Source: Candidatus Woesearchaeota archaeon (lineage in GTDB: Archaea; Nanobdellota; Nanobdellia; Woesearchaeales; GW2011-AR15). From it: 6,103 nucleotides of DNA. The notes beneath the pieces were generated by a model that was given only the letters and a program-made list of their open reading frames with translations, was not told the DNA's origin and searched no databases. The stretch is from the NCBI GenBank assembly GCA_016934775.1, contig JAFGSP010000033.1:1-6103 (forward strand), written 5' to 3'. Made by a program: the position numbers and the translations under genes. Of this stretch, positions 5,531 to 6,103 are shown in pieces; position 1 is the stretch's first letter; every line of letters starts with the position of its first letter.

Positions 5531-6091
5531 TTAGTAAAATTTCCAGATATTCTTATACTTGGAAAGAGAATGAATATAATTCCAGAGTATCTCCTTATAA
5601 GATGCAGCCATAGCTTCTGGAGTCAGATATTGAAAAGACTGCGGTGAATAAACAGATAATTTATTTTTTAAGCCCTTCATAACCTCAACAACTTCATCAA
5701 AAGCAAGAGGGTCAACAAAAGTATTGAGAACATAAACAAAATAGCCTTTCTTTGCCTCAGCCTTGAATCCATCATTCAAAGTATTTATTATATGCACCAT
5801 GCCTCCCTCAGAGCCGGAAAGGCCAACATAAGCTCCTTCCTTTAAGCCGCCAACTGGATTGAGAAAATCATCAGCTTTATGTAATGCCTGCTCTGGATAT
5901 AAAGGTTGGCTGTAGATTTCCTTGGAATGAAAAGCCATATAGTCAATAACTATATTTTCATATTCTCTGTAATTCTTGGCTATAGAGCTGTTCAATATAT
6001 ATTTACCCCTAGCAGTATCATGCGGTATTTCAGTTTTATCTAAAATGACCTTTGGATTCAGATGCCTCATAATATCATCAAATTTGCTCAT
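5531..6091 (-). CDS. Unknown protein of the integrative element, 186 aa
   Basis: I cannot assign a family. The start is supported by AGGAGG (6102-6097) five bases before ATG 6091, and the frame is open to TAA at 5531. The N-terminus MSKFDDIMRHLNPK has no signal peptide and there is no membrane segment, so it is probably cytoplasmic. Residues 80-130 look like a mixed alpha/beta fold, with a Gly-rich turn YVGLSGSEGGM (88-98) followed by hydrophobic strands (GYFVYVLNTFVD, 116-127). The C-terminus is aromatic (YKEILWNYIHSLSKYKNIWKFY). The turn has no P-loop Lys-Ser/Thr, so ATP binding is not supported. First of three same-strand genes, tightly followed by the 67-aa gene. Its three arginine codons are all AGG/AGA. 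Confidence 0.8.
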   Translation of the reverse strand: MSKFDDIMRHLNPKVILDKTEIPHDTARGKYILNSSIAKNYREYENIVIDYMAFHSKEIYSQPLYPEQALHKADDFLNPVGGLKEGAYVGLSGSEGGMVHIINTLNDGFKAEAKKGYFVYVLNTFVDPLAFDEVVEVMKGLKNKLSVYSPQSFQYLTPEAMAASYKEILWNYIHSLSKYKNIWKFY

Positions 6092-6103
6092 TATTGCCTC
6101 CTA

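Larger units (their letters stand above)
3684..6103. mobile_element. One end of an integrative element at tRNA-Gln, continuing past the right edge
   Basis: Directly after the tRNA CCA the sequence becomes a block of three same-strand genes ending in a serine recombinase. The block is visibly more A/T rich than the HD-GYP gene and uses only AGA/AGG for arginine. There is no second tRNA 3' fragment before base 6103, so the far junction lies outside. The type of element (phage, island, conjugative element) cannot be told, since only the integrase and two unknown proteins are visible. Confidence 0.65.

Noticed and set aside
5765..5830. ATP-binding loop in the 186-aa protein (GLSGSEGGM)
   Set aside because: Lacks the GK[ST] of a Walker A motif; the Gly-rich turn alone is not enough.

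Overview
The window looks like a piece of bacterial chromosome (about 1-3683) that meets the end of an integrated foreign element (about 3669-6103, running off the right edge). Bacterial signs are a sigma-54 (-24/-12) promoter, sigma-70-type -35/-10 boxes, Shine-Dalgarno sequences, and a tRNA-Gln with a U1-A72 pair and encoded CCA. The proteins (Hsp20, a CheB-like receiver and an FHA-GAF-HD-GYP protein) suit a Gram-negative, possibly anaerobic, lineage such as Desulfobacterota or a relative. The sequence does not fix the taxon.

Left part: an hsp20 gene on the minus strand loses its last codons at base 1. It has a very good sigma-54 promoter, with a perfect TTGAAC-ATA-GTTCAA palindrome upstream as a possible activator site. 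A stand-alone response regulator receiver (658-1074, minus) follows. Facing away from it is a long plus-strand gene (1344-3014) for an FHA-GAF-HD-GYP protein with a C-terminal four-cysteine ribbon, a predicted cyclic-di-GMP phosphodiesterase. The roughly 270 bp between the two starts holds a candidate promoter for the HD-GYP gene and a terminator-like hairpin in the leader of the response regulator.

Middle part (3015-3609): no protein gene. It contains the remains of a tandem tRNA-Gln array. The intact tRNA-Gln(CTG) at 3610-3683 has its own promoter. A second promoter with the same -35, spacer length and -10 lies 319 bp upstream and drives a broken tRNA-Gln copy. That copy is split in its D arm by a 142-bp hairpin-rich insert with inverted ends. 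A third, shorter tRNA-like scrap lies further left.

Right part: three minus-strand genes read back toward the tRNA: a 186-aa unknown protein, a 67-aa basic unknown protein (2 bp between them), and a 527-aa large serine recombinase. The recombinase gene ends inside the 3' end of the tRNA gene, and its stop codon is the complement of tRNA T-arm bases. The simplest reading is an integrative element inserted at the tRNA-Gln 3' end, with this junction as one attachment-site half. All 39 arginine codons in these three genes are AGA or AGG, against 20 of 31 in the three chromosomal genes.
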